Below are positions 41,203 through 49,798 of a stretch of 64,000 nucleotides of DNA, one piece after another. A program made the translations under genes and the position numbers. The stretch is taken from positions 1 through 64,000 of the forward strand of contig CAYMUY010000016.1 of the NCBI GenBank assembly GCA_964393825.1. Direction: 5' to 3'. The DNA comes from PFJX01 sp964393825. GTDB lineage: Bacteria; Pseudomonadota; Gammaproteobacteria; Burkholderiales; Thiobacillaceae. The number at the start of each line of letters is the position of its first letter. The first letter of the stretch is position 1. The notes below the pieces were generated by a model. The model was not told the DNA's origin, did not search any database, and was given only the letters and a program-made list of their open reading frames with translations.

Positions 41203-42477
41203 CTAGCCCGCCGCCGCCAGTGCCTGCTCGATGTCGGCGATGATGTCGTCGATGTGCTCGATGCCCAGCGACAGCCGCACCATATCCTCGGAAACCCCCG
41301 CTTTCGCCAGTTCCGCCGGGGACAACTGACGATGCGTGGTGGTGGCCGGGTGGCAGGCCAGGCTCTTGGCGTCGCCGATGTTGACCAGGCGGACGATGAG
41401 ATTGAGCGCGTCGATGAACTTGCCGCCGGCTTCACGGCCGCCCTTGATGCCGAAGGAGACGATGCCGGAAGCCTTGCCGCCCATGTACTTGTCCGCCAGC
41501 GGCCGGCTCGGCGAATCGGCGAGTCCGGCGTACTGCACCCAGGACACCTTCGGGTGGTTTTTCAGGTACTCGGCGACGGCGACGCTGTTCTCGCAGATGC
41601 GGTCCATCCTTAGCGGCAGGGTCTCGATGCCCTGCAGGATCAGGAAGCTGTTGAACGGGCTGATCGCCGCGCCCATGTTGCGCAGCGGCACGACGCGGGC
41701 GCGGCCGATATAGGCGGCCGCGCCGAGGGCTTCGGTGTAGACGACGCCGTGATAGGAAGCGTCCGGCTCGTTGAGGCGGGCGAAACGCACCTTGTGCTCG
41801 GCCCAGGGGAACTTGCCGGAGTCGACGATCATGCCGCCGATGCTGTTGCCGTGGCCGCCCAGGTATTTGGTCAGCGCGTGCACCACGATGTCGGCGCCGT
41901 GCTCGAACGGGCGGCACAGGTAGGGGGTGGGCACGGTGTTGTCGACGATCAGCGGCACGCCGTGGGCATGCGCCAGTTCCGCCAGTTTCTCGAAGTCGGT
42001 GACGTTGCCGAGCGGGTTGCCCACCGATTCGCAGAACACCGCCTTGGTGCGATCGTCGATCAGCTTGGCGAAGCTGTCCGGCTCGCGGTAGTCGGCGAAG
42101 CGCACTTCGATGCCATAGCGCGGCAGGGTGTGGGCGAACAGGTTGTAGGTGCCGCCATACAGGGTGGAACTGGTGACGATGTTGTCGCCGGCTTCGGCGA
42201 TGGTCATGATCGCGTAGGTGATGGCCGCCATGCCGGAGGCCAGGGCCAGACCGGCGATGCCGCCTTCCATTTCCGCGACGCGTTTTTCCAGCACGTCGGT
42301 GGTGGGGTTCATGATGCGGGTGTAGATGTTGCCGGGCACCTTCAGGTCGAACAGGTCGGCGCCGTGCTGGGTGGAATCGAAAGCGTAGGACGTGGTCTGG
42401 TAAATGGGCACCGCCACGGCTTTGGTGGTGGGTTCCGGGGAATAGCCGCCATGCACGGCCAGGGTTTCGATTTTCAT
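41203..42477 (-). CDS. metY: O-acetylhomoserine sulfhydrylase (PLP enzyme)
   Basis: The 424-residue Cys/Met-metabolism PLP enzyme makes homocysteine from O-acetylhomoserine and sulfide. It shows AVHGGYSPEPTTKAVAVPIYQTTSYAF, YTRIMNPTTDVLEKR, the PLP lysine in VHALTKYLGGHG, and the C-terminal SLACHPATTTHRQLS. Start ATG 42,477 has GAGGAG. The related MetZ cannot be fully excluded, but the insert pattern favours MetY. Confidence 0.92.
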   Translation of the reverse strand: MKIETLAVHGGYSPEPTTKAVAVPIYQTTSYAFDSTQHGADLFDLKVPGNIYTRIMNPTTDVLEKRVAEMEGGIAGLALASGMAAITYAIMTIAEAGDNIVTSSTLYGGTYNLFAHTLPRYGIEVRFADYREPDSFAKLIDDRTKAVFCESVGNPLGNVTDFEKLAELAHAHGVPLIVDNTVPTPYLCRPFEHGADIVVHALTKYLGGHGNSIGGMIVDSGKFPWAEHKVRFARLNEPDASYHGVVYTEALGAAAYIGRARVVPLRNMGAAISPFNSFLILQGIETLPLRMDRICENSVAVAEYLKNHPKVSWVQYAGLADSPSRPLADKYMGGKASGIVSFGIKGGREAGGKFIDALNLIVRLVNIGDAKSLACHPATTTHRQLSPAELAKAGVSEDMVRLSLGIEHIDDIIADIEQALAAAG

Positions 42478-42623
42478 GTTGTCTCCTCGTGGTGGCGCGT
42501 CGGCCTCGACGCGAGCCGCGATGCTACCGCGCCAGCGGCGCTTGCGGGTGCCGCCATGTTTCAGCGGGCCGGCGGACGCCGGCTGCGTTAGCATTCGACC
42601 GGTTGACAGTTCCACGACCTCCC

Positions 42624-43217
42624 ATGAAAGACATTCTGGTTCTCTATTACAGCCTCCACGGCTCCGTGAAGCAGCTGGCGCAACACCTGGCGCACGGCAT
42701 CGAGTCGGTTGAGGGCGCGCGGGCGCGGGTGCGCACCGTGCCCAATGTGATGACCGAGCGCGACAGCCCGGCCAAACTGGTGCCGGACAGCGGCGCCCCC
42801 TTCGCCACGCTGCTGGATTTGCAGGAATGCATCGGCGTCGCGGTGGGTTCCCCCACCCGCTTCGGCAACATGGCGGCGGCCATGAAGCATTTCCTCGACG
42901 GCACCTCTGGTCTCTGGCTCAACGGCGACCTGGTCGGCAAGCCGGCCTGCGTGTTCACCTCCACCGCCAGCCTGCACGGCGGCCAGGAAACCACCCTGAT
43001 GAGCATGATGATGCCGTTGCTGCACCACGGCATGCTCATCGTCGGCCTGCCCTATTCCAACCCGGAACTGAACCTCACCCGTTCCGGCGGCACGCCCTAC
43101 GGTGCCAGCCACTGGGCCGGTCCGGACGGCCAAGAACCGGTGACCGAAGACGAACGCAAGCTGGCCTTCGCCCTCGGCCGCCGGCTGGCGGAAACCGCAA
43201 TGAGGCTGGCCATATGA
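42624..43217 (+). CDS. wrbA: WrbA-type NAD(P)H:quinone oxidoreductase
   Basis: The 197-residue flavodoxin-like protein binds FMN with LVLYYSLHGSVKQLA and contacts it through GSPTRFGNMAAAMKHFLD and TSTASLHGGQETTL. It does two-electron quinone reduction. It starts at ATG 42,624 and overlaps the next gene by four bases (ATGA). It stands divergent from metY. Confidence 0.93.
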   Translation: MKDILVLYYSLHGSVKQLAQHLAHGIESVEGARARVRTVPNVMTERDSPAKLVPDSGAPFATLLDLQECIGVAVGSPTRFGNMAAAMKHFLDGTSGLWLNGDLVGKPACVFTSTASLHGGQETTLMSMMMPLLHHGMLIVGLPYSNPELNLTRSGGTPYGASHWAGPDGQEPVTEDERKLAFALGRRLAETAMRLAI

Positions 43218-43912
43218 GCGAGATCGGCAATGAAGCCCGGCGATTCGTGCGTAGCCAGCGCAGCGGTGTGCTGTCGACCCTCTCGCAACGGCTGGGCGGC
43301 TACCCCTTCGGCTCGGTGGCGCCGTTCATCCTCGACCATGCCGGCCGCCCGGTGATCCTGATCTCGGACATCGCCGAGCACACCAGGAACATCGTCGCCG
43401 ACCCACGCGTCTCCCTCATCGTGCAGCCCTACAGCCCGGACATGCAGGTCAACGGCCGGGTGACGATCGTGGGCGAGGCCAGGCGCGTTGACGACAAGGA
43501 CAGCGTCGGACCGCGCTACCTGCGTTTCCACCCGCAGGCGGAAACCTACTTCGCCATGCACGACTTCCAGTTCTATCGCATCGAACCGTTGCGCATCCGC
43601 TACATCGGCGGCTTTGGCCGCATCCACTGGGTGGAACCCGCCGCCTATCTGTGCCCGGACAGCCCGCTCGCCGGGCAGGAAGACGGCATCGTCACGCACA
43701 TGAATGCCGATCATGGCGACAACCTGGCCGCCTACTGCCGGCATGTCCACGGCATCGATCCCGCCACCGCGACGATGCTCGGCATCGACCCGGACGGCTT
43801 CGATGTGCGCGCGGACAGCGGCGAATTGCGCTTCGTCTTCGAATCACCGGTGAACGACGCCCAGGCGGCACGCCTGGCCCTGGTGGCCCTGGCCCAGGCA
43901 GCGCGCGGATGA
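43214..43912 (+). CDS. HugZ-like pyridoxamine-phosphate-oxidase-fold protein
   Basis: The 232-residue protein has an N-terminal split-barrel domain (SQRSGVLSTLSQRLGGYPFGSVAPFILD, FYRIEPLRIRYIGGFG) and a C-terminal DUF2470-like domain (EDGIVTHMNADHGDNLAAYC). This combination is seen in HugZ-type haem-handling proteins. It is coupled to wrbA and to the DUF2069 gene by four-base overlaps. FMN or haem binding is inference. Confidence 0.85.
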   Translation: MSEIGNEARRFVRSQRSGVLSTLSQRLGGYPFGSVAPFILDHAGRPVILISDIAEHTRNIVADPRVSLIVQPYSPDMQVNGRVTIVGEARRVDDKDSVGPRYLRFHPQAETYFAMHDFQFYRIEPLRIRYIGGFGRIHWVEPAAYLCPDSPLAGQEDGIVTHMNADHGDNLAAYCRHVHGIDPATATMLGIDPDGFDVRADSGELRFVFESPVNDAQAARLALVALAQAARG

Positions 43913-44250
43913 CCCCCGCATCGCTGCGCGCGCTGGCCTCCGCCAGCCTGATCGCGCTGATTGCCCTGTCCGTGTCCTGGGAGCTCTGGCTGGCGCCGCT
44001 GCGGCCGGGCGGTTCCTGGCTGGTATTGAAAGTGCTGCCCCTGCTGCTGCCGCTGTTCGGCATCCTCCACGGCCGGGTCTATACCTACCGTTGGTCCACC
44101 CTGTTGATCTGGCTCTACTTCACCGAAGGCGCCGTGCGTGCCTGGTCGGACAGTGGCGTTTCCGCAACATTGGCCAGCGTCGAAGTGGCGCTTTCGCTGC
44201 TGTTTTTCATCGCCACGGCCTGGTACGCCCGCCTTAACCCGCGAAGTTGA
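43909..44250 (+). CDS. DUF2069 membrane protein
   Basis: The 113-residue protein has four predicted membrane helices and the family's HGRVYTYRWSTLLIWLYFTEGAVRAW. The function is unknown. DUF2069 commonly follows wrbA in betaproteobacteria, as here. ATG 43,909 overlaps the preceding stop (ATGA). Confidence 0.85.
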   Translation: MTPASLRALASASLIALIALSVSWELWLAPLRPGGSWLVLKVLPLLLPLFGILHGRVYTYRWSTLLIWLYFTEGAVRAWSDSGVSATLASVEVALSLLFFIATAWYARLNPRS

Positions 44251-44290
44251 CCTTGATCAACCGTGTCACTTGTAGGACAACCGCGAATTA

Positions 44291-44326
44291 ACGATATTAG
44301 AGTCCGAATTTGACGATATTAGAGCC
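44291..44326. promoter_or_regulatory. Direct repeats before the membrane cytochrome gene
   Basis: ACGATATTAGAG occurs at 44,291-44,302 and again at 44,313-44,324, followed by TCC and CC. The period is 22 bases, two helical turns, as for a tandem activator site. It lies about 40-75 bases before the start codon. The regulator is unknown. Confidence 0.5.
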
Positions 44327-44364
44327 TGCTTATAAACTCGCCCGACATTTTTTGAGGAACCATC

Positions 44365-45132
44365 ATGTCCAAGATTCATAACGTGCACTTCAAATTCCTG
44401 CCGATGTCAGTTCGGGTCCTGTTCAGCATGGTGCTGCTGGTCTTCGGCCTCGGCTACTGCATGGCGATGATCCAGGTTTGGGAAAACCACGCCGGCAAGG
44501 ACGGCGACCCGATGCTCTCCGGCAAGGACCTGATGATCGCCTACAGCGGCAACCCCGAAGGCACCAAGCTGGAAACCGCGCTGCGTGGCCCCATGGCCGA
44601 CATGCTGCCCGCCGAGAAGCGCCAGGTGATCTTCGACTGGCTGCACAGCGGCGGCAAGGCGGAAGAGATCGCGACCAAGATCGAGCCGATCCTGCAGGAA
44701 CATTGCGTGGCCTGCCACAACCCGGAGGCCAACCCGCACCTGCCGAACTTTGCCGACCCCAGCGGCCTGACCAAGGTGGCGCAAAAGGATGAGGGCATGA
44801 CCATCCCCACGCTGGTCCGCGTCTCGCACATCCACCTGTTCTCCATCACCTTCATCTTCTTCATTGTCGGCTATATCTACACCCATGCGCTGGTGCGCCC
44901 CACCTGGGTGAAGTGCGTGGTCATCGCCATTCCCTTCCTGACCCTGATCACCGACGTCGCCTCCTGGTACCTGACCAAGGTCTGGACCGGCTTCGCCTGG
45001 GTGGTGATCGGCTCCGGCGCCCTGATGGGCACTGCGTTCACCATCATGTGGTTCACCTCCATGTACCAGATGTGGCTGGGCAAAGTACCTACAGGCCTTG
45101 GCGAAGAAGGCGAGATCCCCTGCATCCGCTGA
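44365..45132 (+). CDS. Membrane-anchored c-type cytochrome of unrecognised family
   Basis: The 255-residue protein has one N-terminal helix (VRVLFSMVLLVFGLGYCMAMI), then a soluble part of about 110 residues with a single CXXCH site (EHCVACHNPEANPHLPNF). Four C-terminal helices follow, starting with RVSHIHLFSITFIFFIVGYIYTHAL, with several His that could bind haem b. I do not recognise the family. A redox protein passing electrons between quinones and periplasmic carriers is possible. GAGG precedes ATG 44,365, and a strong terminator follows. Confidence 0.75.
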   Translation: MSKIHNVHFKFLPMSVRVLFSMVLLVFGLGYCMAMIQVWENHAGKDGDPMLSGKDLMIAYSGNPEGTKLETALRGPMADMLPAEKRQVIFDWLHSGGKAEEIATKIEPILQEHCVACHNPEANPHLPNFADPSGLTKVAQKDEGMTIPTLVRVSHIHLFSITFIFFIVGYIYTHALVRPTWVKCVVIAIPFLTLITDVASWYLTKVWTGFAWVVIGSGALMGTAFTIMWFTSMYQMWLGKVPTGLGEEGEIPCIR

Positions 45133-45150
45133 ACCTCCCACGCACTCAAC

Positions 45151-45180
45151 AAAACGGGCAGCCCAAGGCTGCCCGTTTTG
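45151..45180. terminator. Bidirectional terminator, cytochrome gene / leuA
   Basis: The stem CGGGCAGCC-CAA-GGCTGCCCG is framed by four A and four T, extending the helix. It separates two convergent genes. Confidence 0.88.
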
Positions 45181-45198
45181 CTTTGCGGCGAAGGAAAC

Positions 45199-46734
45199 TC
45201 ACACCTGCGGGTGCGCCCGCTCCTCGGCGCCGAACAGCTTGTTCAGCGCGTTCAGGTAGGCCTTGGCGGACGCGATGACGATATCGGTATCCGCGCCCTG
45301 GCCGTTGACGATGCGGCCATTGCGCGACAGCCGCACGGTCACCTCGCCCTGGGCGTCGGTGCCCGTGGTGATGTTGTTCACCGAATAAAGCAGCAGGGTG
45401 GCGCCGCTGCCGACCATTTTTTCGATGGCGCGAAAGGCCGCGTCGACCGGACCGCCACCGAACTCGTCGGCATTGATTTCCGCGCCGCCATCAGAGAGCA
45501 CCACGAAGGCGTGAGGCGTCTCGCCCGTCTCCGAGCAGACCTTGAGCGAAATCAGCTTGAAACGGTCGCAGGCATCCAGACTGCCCTCCACCGCCACCAG
45601 GGCATGCAGGTCTTCATCGAAGATTTCCCGCTTCTTGTCGGCCAGATCCTTGAAGCGGGCGAACGCCGCATTGAGTGCTTCCTCGCTCTCCATGACGATG
45701 TTGAGTTCCTGCAGGCGGGTGCGGAAGGCGTTGCGCCCCGACAACTTGCCCAGGGTGAGCTTGTTGTGGGTCCAGCCGACATCCTCGGCACGCATGATCT
45801 CGTAGGTCTCGCGGAACTTGAGCACGCCATCCTGGTGGATTCCGGACTCATGCGAGAAGGCGTTGGCCCCGACGATGGCCTTGTTCGGCTGCACCGGATA
45901 GCCGGTGATCTGCGACACCAGGCGCGAGGTCGGCACGATCTGGCTGGTATCGATGCGCGAATCGCAATGGAACACGTCGCGCCGGGTCTTCACCGCCATC
46001 ACGATCTCTTCCAGCGAAGCGTTACCCGCTCGTTCGCCAAGGCCGTTGATGGTGCACTCCACCTGGCGGGCGCCGTTCATCACCGCCGCCAGCGAGTTGG
46101 CCACGGCCATACCGAGGTCGTTGTGACAGTGCGTGGACCAGATCACCTTGTCGGAGTTGGGCACGCGCTCGATCAACTGCTTGATCCGCTCGCCCCACAG
46201 GGCCGGGATGCTGTAACCAACGGTATCCGGCACGTTGAGGGTCTTGGCACCGGCGTCGATCACCGCTTCGAACACACGGCAGAGGAAATCCATTTCCGAG
46301 CGCACCGCGTCCTCGGCGGAGAACTCGACGTTGTCGGTGTATTCCAGGGCCAGTTTCACCGCCTTCACGGCAGCCTCCACTACCTGGTCCGGCTGCATGC
46401 GCAGCTTCTTTTCCATATGGATCGGGCTGGTGGCGATGAAGGTGTGGATGCGCCCGGAGGCCGCCGGGCGGATCGCCTCGCCGGCGGCGCGCACGTCGCG
46501 CTCGTTGGCGCGCGCCAGCGAACACACCGTGGAATCCTTGATGATCGTGGCGATGCTCCTGATCGCCTCGGCATCCCCGGGACTGGCGGCGGCAAACCCT
46601 GCCTCGATGACATCCACGCCCAGGCGCTCCAGCTGCCGGGCGATGCGAATCTTCTCGTCCTTGGTCATGGCGGCGCCGGGACTCTGCTCGCCATCGCGCA
46701 AGGTGGTGTCGAATATGACTAAACGGTCGTTCAT
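45199..46734 (-). CDS. leuA: 2-isopropylmalate synthase
   Basis: The 511-residue enzyme condenses acetyl-CoA with 2-oxoisovalerate, the first step of leucine synthesis. It shows FDTTLRDGEQSPGAAM at the N-terminus, the metal-binding HCHNDLGMAVANS, and a C-terminal regulatory domain from about residue 390 (the leucine feedback site). Start ATG 46,734 has GGAG eight bases before. A short leucine-rich leader ORF precedes it. Confidence 0.96.
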   Translation of the reverse strand: MNDRLVIFDTTLRDGEQSPGAAMTKDEKIRIARQLERLGVDVIEAGFAAASPGDAEAIRSIATIIKDSTVCSLARANERDVRAAGEAIRPAASGRIHTFIATSPIHMEKKLRMQPDQVVEAAVKAVKLALEYTDNVEFSAEDAVRSEMDFLCRVFEAVIDAGAKTLNVPDTVGYSIPALWGERIKQLIERVPNSDKVIWSTHCHNDLGMAVANSLAAVMNGARQVECTINGLGERAGNASLEEIVMAVKTRRDVFHCDSRIDTSQIVPTSRLVSQITGYPVQPNKAIVGANAFSHESGIHQDGVLKFRETYEIMRAEDVGWTHNKLTLGKLSGRNAFRTRLQELNIVMESEEALNAAFARFKDLADKKREIFDEDLHALVAVEGSLDACDRFKLISLKVCSETGETPHAFVVLSDGGAEINADEFGGGPVDAAFRAIEKMVGSGATLLLYSVNNITTGTDAQGEVTVRLSRNGRIVNGQGADTDIVIASAKAYLNALNKLFGAEERAHPQV

Positions 46735-47154
46735 GACGTACTCCAATGGTTCACCCGCCCGGGTTCCGGGCGTCGACGGATAACGAATACGGGTAATGCG
46801 AGGGGAGGAGAGAGATCAGAGCCCGCGCCGGGGCAGCAGCAACCGAGTGGCATGCCGCATGAGAAAGCTAAGCGAGACGGGATGAAAGGTTTCGCGCATG
46901 GGCCTGAATGTAAACGACAAGATGGCTCACGACAAGGCTGGCGCGCCGCTTTCCCCCCTCCCCGCCCATCGTGCTATAGCGTGCCCCGCGAAAACGGCCA
47001 CTGGTGGAGCGCAGGCTTCCAGCCAGCCCACCGCCCGCAACGTGTAGAAGGCGTAAGCCCGCGCTTGCCGTCTTGGCGTGGGCAGGATGACGGCCCCAAC
47101 GATGAGCTCGCCATCCACTAACATTCGGCCATCACGGCAAACCTGGAATCACCC
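46735..47154. other. Leader region of leuA and gap before the next gene
   Basis: These 420 bases contain the probable leuA leader peptide gene (46,816-46,899) and, on the minus strand just before leuA, a seven-base-pair GC hairpin (CGCCCGG/CCGGGCG, about 46,756-46,772). The rest, 46,900-47,154, shows no convincing gene. Confidence 0.6.
46816..46899 (-). CDS. leuL: Probable leuA leader peptide
   Basis: The 27-residue ORF begins MRETFHPVSLSFLMRH and ends with three consecutive Leu codons (TTG CTG CTG), then PRRGL. Six of 27 residues are Leu. It lies 81 bases upstream of leuA on the same strand. This is the layout of leucine leader peptides that control leuA by ribosome stalling. A second in-frame ATG (46,860) gives a 14-residue form. 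Confidence 0.55.
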   Translation of the reverse strand: MRETFHPVSLSFLMRHATRLLLPRRGL

Positions 47155-47454
47155 ATGCACCTCGACCTACTCGTGGTCGGCGCACTCCGCGCGCTGATCG
47201 AAGTCGCCGGCTGCGCCCTGCTCGGCCAGGGGCTGCTGGCCCTGCTGGTCGGGGAACAACGCCACGCCAACCTGTTCTACACCATCCTGCAAACAGTCAC
47301 CGCGCCGGTGATCCGCCTGGTACGCCTGCTCACCCCGAACCGCATCGCCGACACCCGGCTGCCCGTACTGGCGTTCTTCCTGCTGTTCGGTGTCTGGATC
47401 GGGCTGGCTGTGCTGAAGCGGCACCTGTGCGGGTTGCATGGCCTGGTGTGCTGA
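47155..47454 (+). CDS. Small membrane protein, unrecognised
   Basis: The 99-residue protein has an amphipathic N-terminus, a segment LFYTILQTVTAPVIRLVRLLTP and a clear helix LPVLAFFLLFGVWIGLAVL. GGAA precedes ATG 47,155. Composition is that of a real high-GC gene. I do not recognise the family. It stands alone, divergent from leuA. Confidence 0.6.
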   Translation: MHLDLLVVGALRALIEVAGCALLGQGLLALLVGEQRHANLFYTILQTVTAPVIRLVRLLTPNRIADTRLPVLAFFLLFGVWIGLAVLKRHLCGLHGLVC

Positions 47455-47742
47455 ACAAACAAGTGAAAAAACAACACCGTAGGCTGAGATTGCCGAATGG
47501 TAGGCACTTCAGCAGATCGTACATTAAGCCCAACACCGCCCCACGCACACTCATTACCCTGCCAGAAATTCGGCGACAGCCCGGATCATCATCCCATCCG
47601 ACTTTACGCGGTTGTACATGAGAAACCCAAAGTCCCGCATATCCATTACAACTGTATGAAAACCAACCGGCCTTCTGCACTGTCGGATAGCTGTATCTTA
47701 CCTTGAACGCATAGTGCTTACTTACATGCCCGTGCTACCACG

Positions 47743-49671
47743 TTAATCAATCACCGTAACTGTTTTCGAGGTAACCAACCCTTTGGGTGATGTCACCGAG
47801 ATCGTCAGCACGCCGCTAGAAGGCGTTGAGTCCCCCGAAAGAGTACAACTCCCGCTATAACCTCCAGATGTCATATCTGGAATTCGATAGGAAGTCGTAC
47901 CCAACAGATTGCCATTCGTTGTGCTGCATGAAATCTGTGTGCCTGATGCCATGGGGTTACCATTTAAATCAATGACGGTAAATTCGACATCGACAGATCC
48001 AACTGTGCGCAGGTCCACAGAGCTAGGTATAGCGGTGATTGTCGCCTGAGAAGTAGAACAAACTATGAGATTTTCAGCGCGTACATGGAGCGACCGCTGC
48101 GTGGAGGAGCATTGCGTATTTGAAACAGGATCACAGGCTGCGCCGTTGTACTTGCCGTCCGGAGAGTCATAAGTACCATTGCTGTTGAAATCAAGATATT
48201 CCTCGGTAGCATCTCTGACTCCGTTTTCGTTGCTATCCAGCCACGCTTCGGGCAAGTCGTTGGCGGCAACAAATGTTTCGGTCGAATCGAATAAGCCGTT
48301 TGATGGATTGACATCATCAAAACTTTCTTCGCCAACTGCCGTCGCCAGGATCGTGCTTCGCCCATCACCACGAACCCCCTGGCTGCGCCAAGTTACTGTG
48401 CATGTCCCATTGGTCGTCGAGCAGGCGGCGTTCATACCGCCATACTCGGTTCGGAACAGTACCGCAGTCCCGTCTGGCACCAAATTACCAAAATGATCCG
48501 CGAGCGAGGCGGTTACCGTGGCGTTTACGCCATCATAGTTAAAGCACTCCAAATTGTGCTGTGAAACCGCGATGCTGAAGCGACGCTGTTCAGGCAAGCC
48601 TGTCGACACATACAACTGGCTCGACTGCGTAGCCAACGCAGTGCCATGAACAGTGGCGGTCACACGCACTGCGGTACTGACAGTGCCAGCATTCACGGTA
48701 GCAATTGCTTGACCCAAGCTGTCGGTTTGAACGGAGGACTGGGTGAGGGACAGTCCTCCAATTGCTGTATTGAGCGCCAAGTCCACAGTCTGGCTATTGA
48801 GAGGATTGCCATTAGTATCGAAGACTTTGAATAGAACTTGCGACGTCTCAACATTGCCAGAGCCCTTAAGACCGATATTGCTTGGTGTCGCCGAGACGTA
48901 TTGGATGCTACCCACTGTTGGCGCGAGAACTTTAAGTGTGGCCGTGGCAGTAAGGGTCTGCCCGCCCACACTAGCGGTCGCAGTAATGACATCACTTTGG
49001 CCACAGTTGATATCACGGTAAGTGGTGGCTGCTTGGCCATTAATTGTGCTGATCGGCGTACTGATCTGTGCTTTACCACTTGTATAGCAGGGAGACGAGA
49101 AAACCACGCTAACAGGCTGTGTGAAGACCGTTAGAGTTGATGAGTCCACGAGATTAACCGTAACTTGTGTCGTACCACCTGCTGATATCTGGGATAGTCC
49201 CAGAGTCAATTCGCCAGAAACAAAGGGGGTTCCGGAACCCAGAGCCAAATTGGTCTGGCCAACTGTAAAAGCCAGTGTCTTTTTGTCACCATTGGCAAGT
49301 GAAACCGTCAACAAACCATCATTCGTATCGGTAATGGCTACGGTAAGCAGAACTTCCGCGCTACCATTCACAGGCAACACCGCTGTCTTGGACAAACTAC
49401 CGACTGTCGTGGAGATCGTAATGAGATCGGTAGAGGCTGTTGTGATCTTAACTTTCACGGGCTGACTAGGCGTAACTGATGTCGTGGTCACACCACCCGA
49501 TGCAGTAACCAAACTCAGCGCAGTAATGGCGTTAGTTGTAGCCGTCCCCGTGGTACCGCCCCCGGTCGTGGTGGTGCCTCCGGCCCCACCGCCGCCGCAG
49601 CCGGCAAGCAATCCGGTCAGTCCGATCATGCCGGCCAGGAGCAGGCCCTTCATCTGTTCAATGCTGTACAT
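47743..49671 (-). CDS. Lipoprotein with bacterial Ig-like repeats
   Basis: The 642-residue protein starts at ATG 49,671 (MYSIEQMKG, GGGGAAG upstream) and has a lipobox LLAGC followed by a Gly/Thr-rich linker (residues about 23-45). The body consists of several Ig-like beta domains of the invasin/intimin (BIG-1) kind, seen in phrases such as VFDTNGNPLNSQTVDLALN and VIDLNGNPMASGTQISC. Around residue 480-530 lies a Ca-binding-like stretch (LDSNENGVRD, DFNSNGTYD). It is probably an outer-membrane adhesin-like lipoprotein. The gene is AT-richer than pilQ before it, suggesting transfer. Confidence 0.8.
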   Translation of the reverse strand: MYSIEQMKGLLLAGMIGLTGLLAGCGGGGAGGTTTTGGGTTGTATTNAITALSLVTASGGVTTTSVTPSQPVKVKITTASTDLITISTTVGSLSKTAVLPVNGSAEVLLTVAITDTNDGLLTVSLANGDKKTLAFTVGQTNLALGSGTPFVSGELTLGLSQISAGGTTQVTVNLVDSSTLTVFTQPVSVVFSSPCYTSGKAQISTPISTINGQAATTYRDINCGQSDVITATASVGGQTLTATATLKVLAPTVGSIQYVSATPSNIGLKGSGNVETSQVLFKVFDTNGNPLNSQTVDLALNTAIGGLSLTQSSVQTDSLGQAIATVNAGTVSTAVRVTATVHGTALATQSSQLYVSTGLPEQRRFSIAVSQHNLECFNYDGVNATVTASLADHFGNLVPDGTAVLFRTEYGGMNAACSTTNGTCTVTWRSQGVRGDGRSTILATAVGEESFDDVNPSNGLFDSTETFVAANDLPEAWLDSNENGVRDATEEYLDFNSNGTYDSPDGKYNGAACDPVSNTQCSSTQRSLHVRAENLIVCSTSQATITAIPSSVDLRTVGSVDVEFTVIDLNGNPMASGTQISCSTTNGNLLGTTSYRIPDMTSGGYSGSCTLSGDSTPSSGVLTISVTSPKGLVTSKTVTVID

Positions 49672-49798
49672 CGCTGTCTTCCCCATTCACGAATCTGCTG
49701 CCGAGATGTTGCTGGTTGCAGCCTGGGCCACACCGGCGCTGGCCGATGTGGCGACCTTGTTGACGAGTTGCTTGCACAGGCCCAATGGGCTGGCGGTC

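Noticed and set aside
45178..46722. 514-residue open frame opposite leuA
   Set aside because: It is complementary to a clear leuA with all motifs; composition is His/Arg/Gln-rich, as expected of an antisense frame.
46927..47124. 65-residue frame upstream of the leuA leader
   Set aside because: No ribosome binding site, odd composition and no relation to known small proteins.
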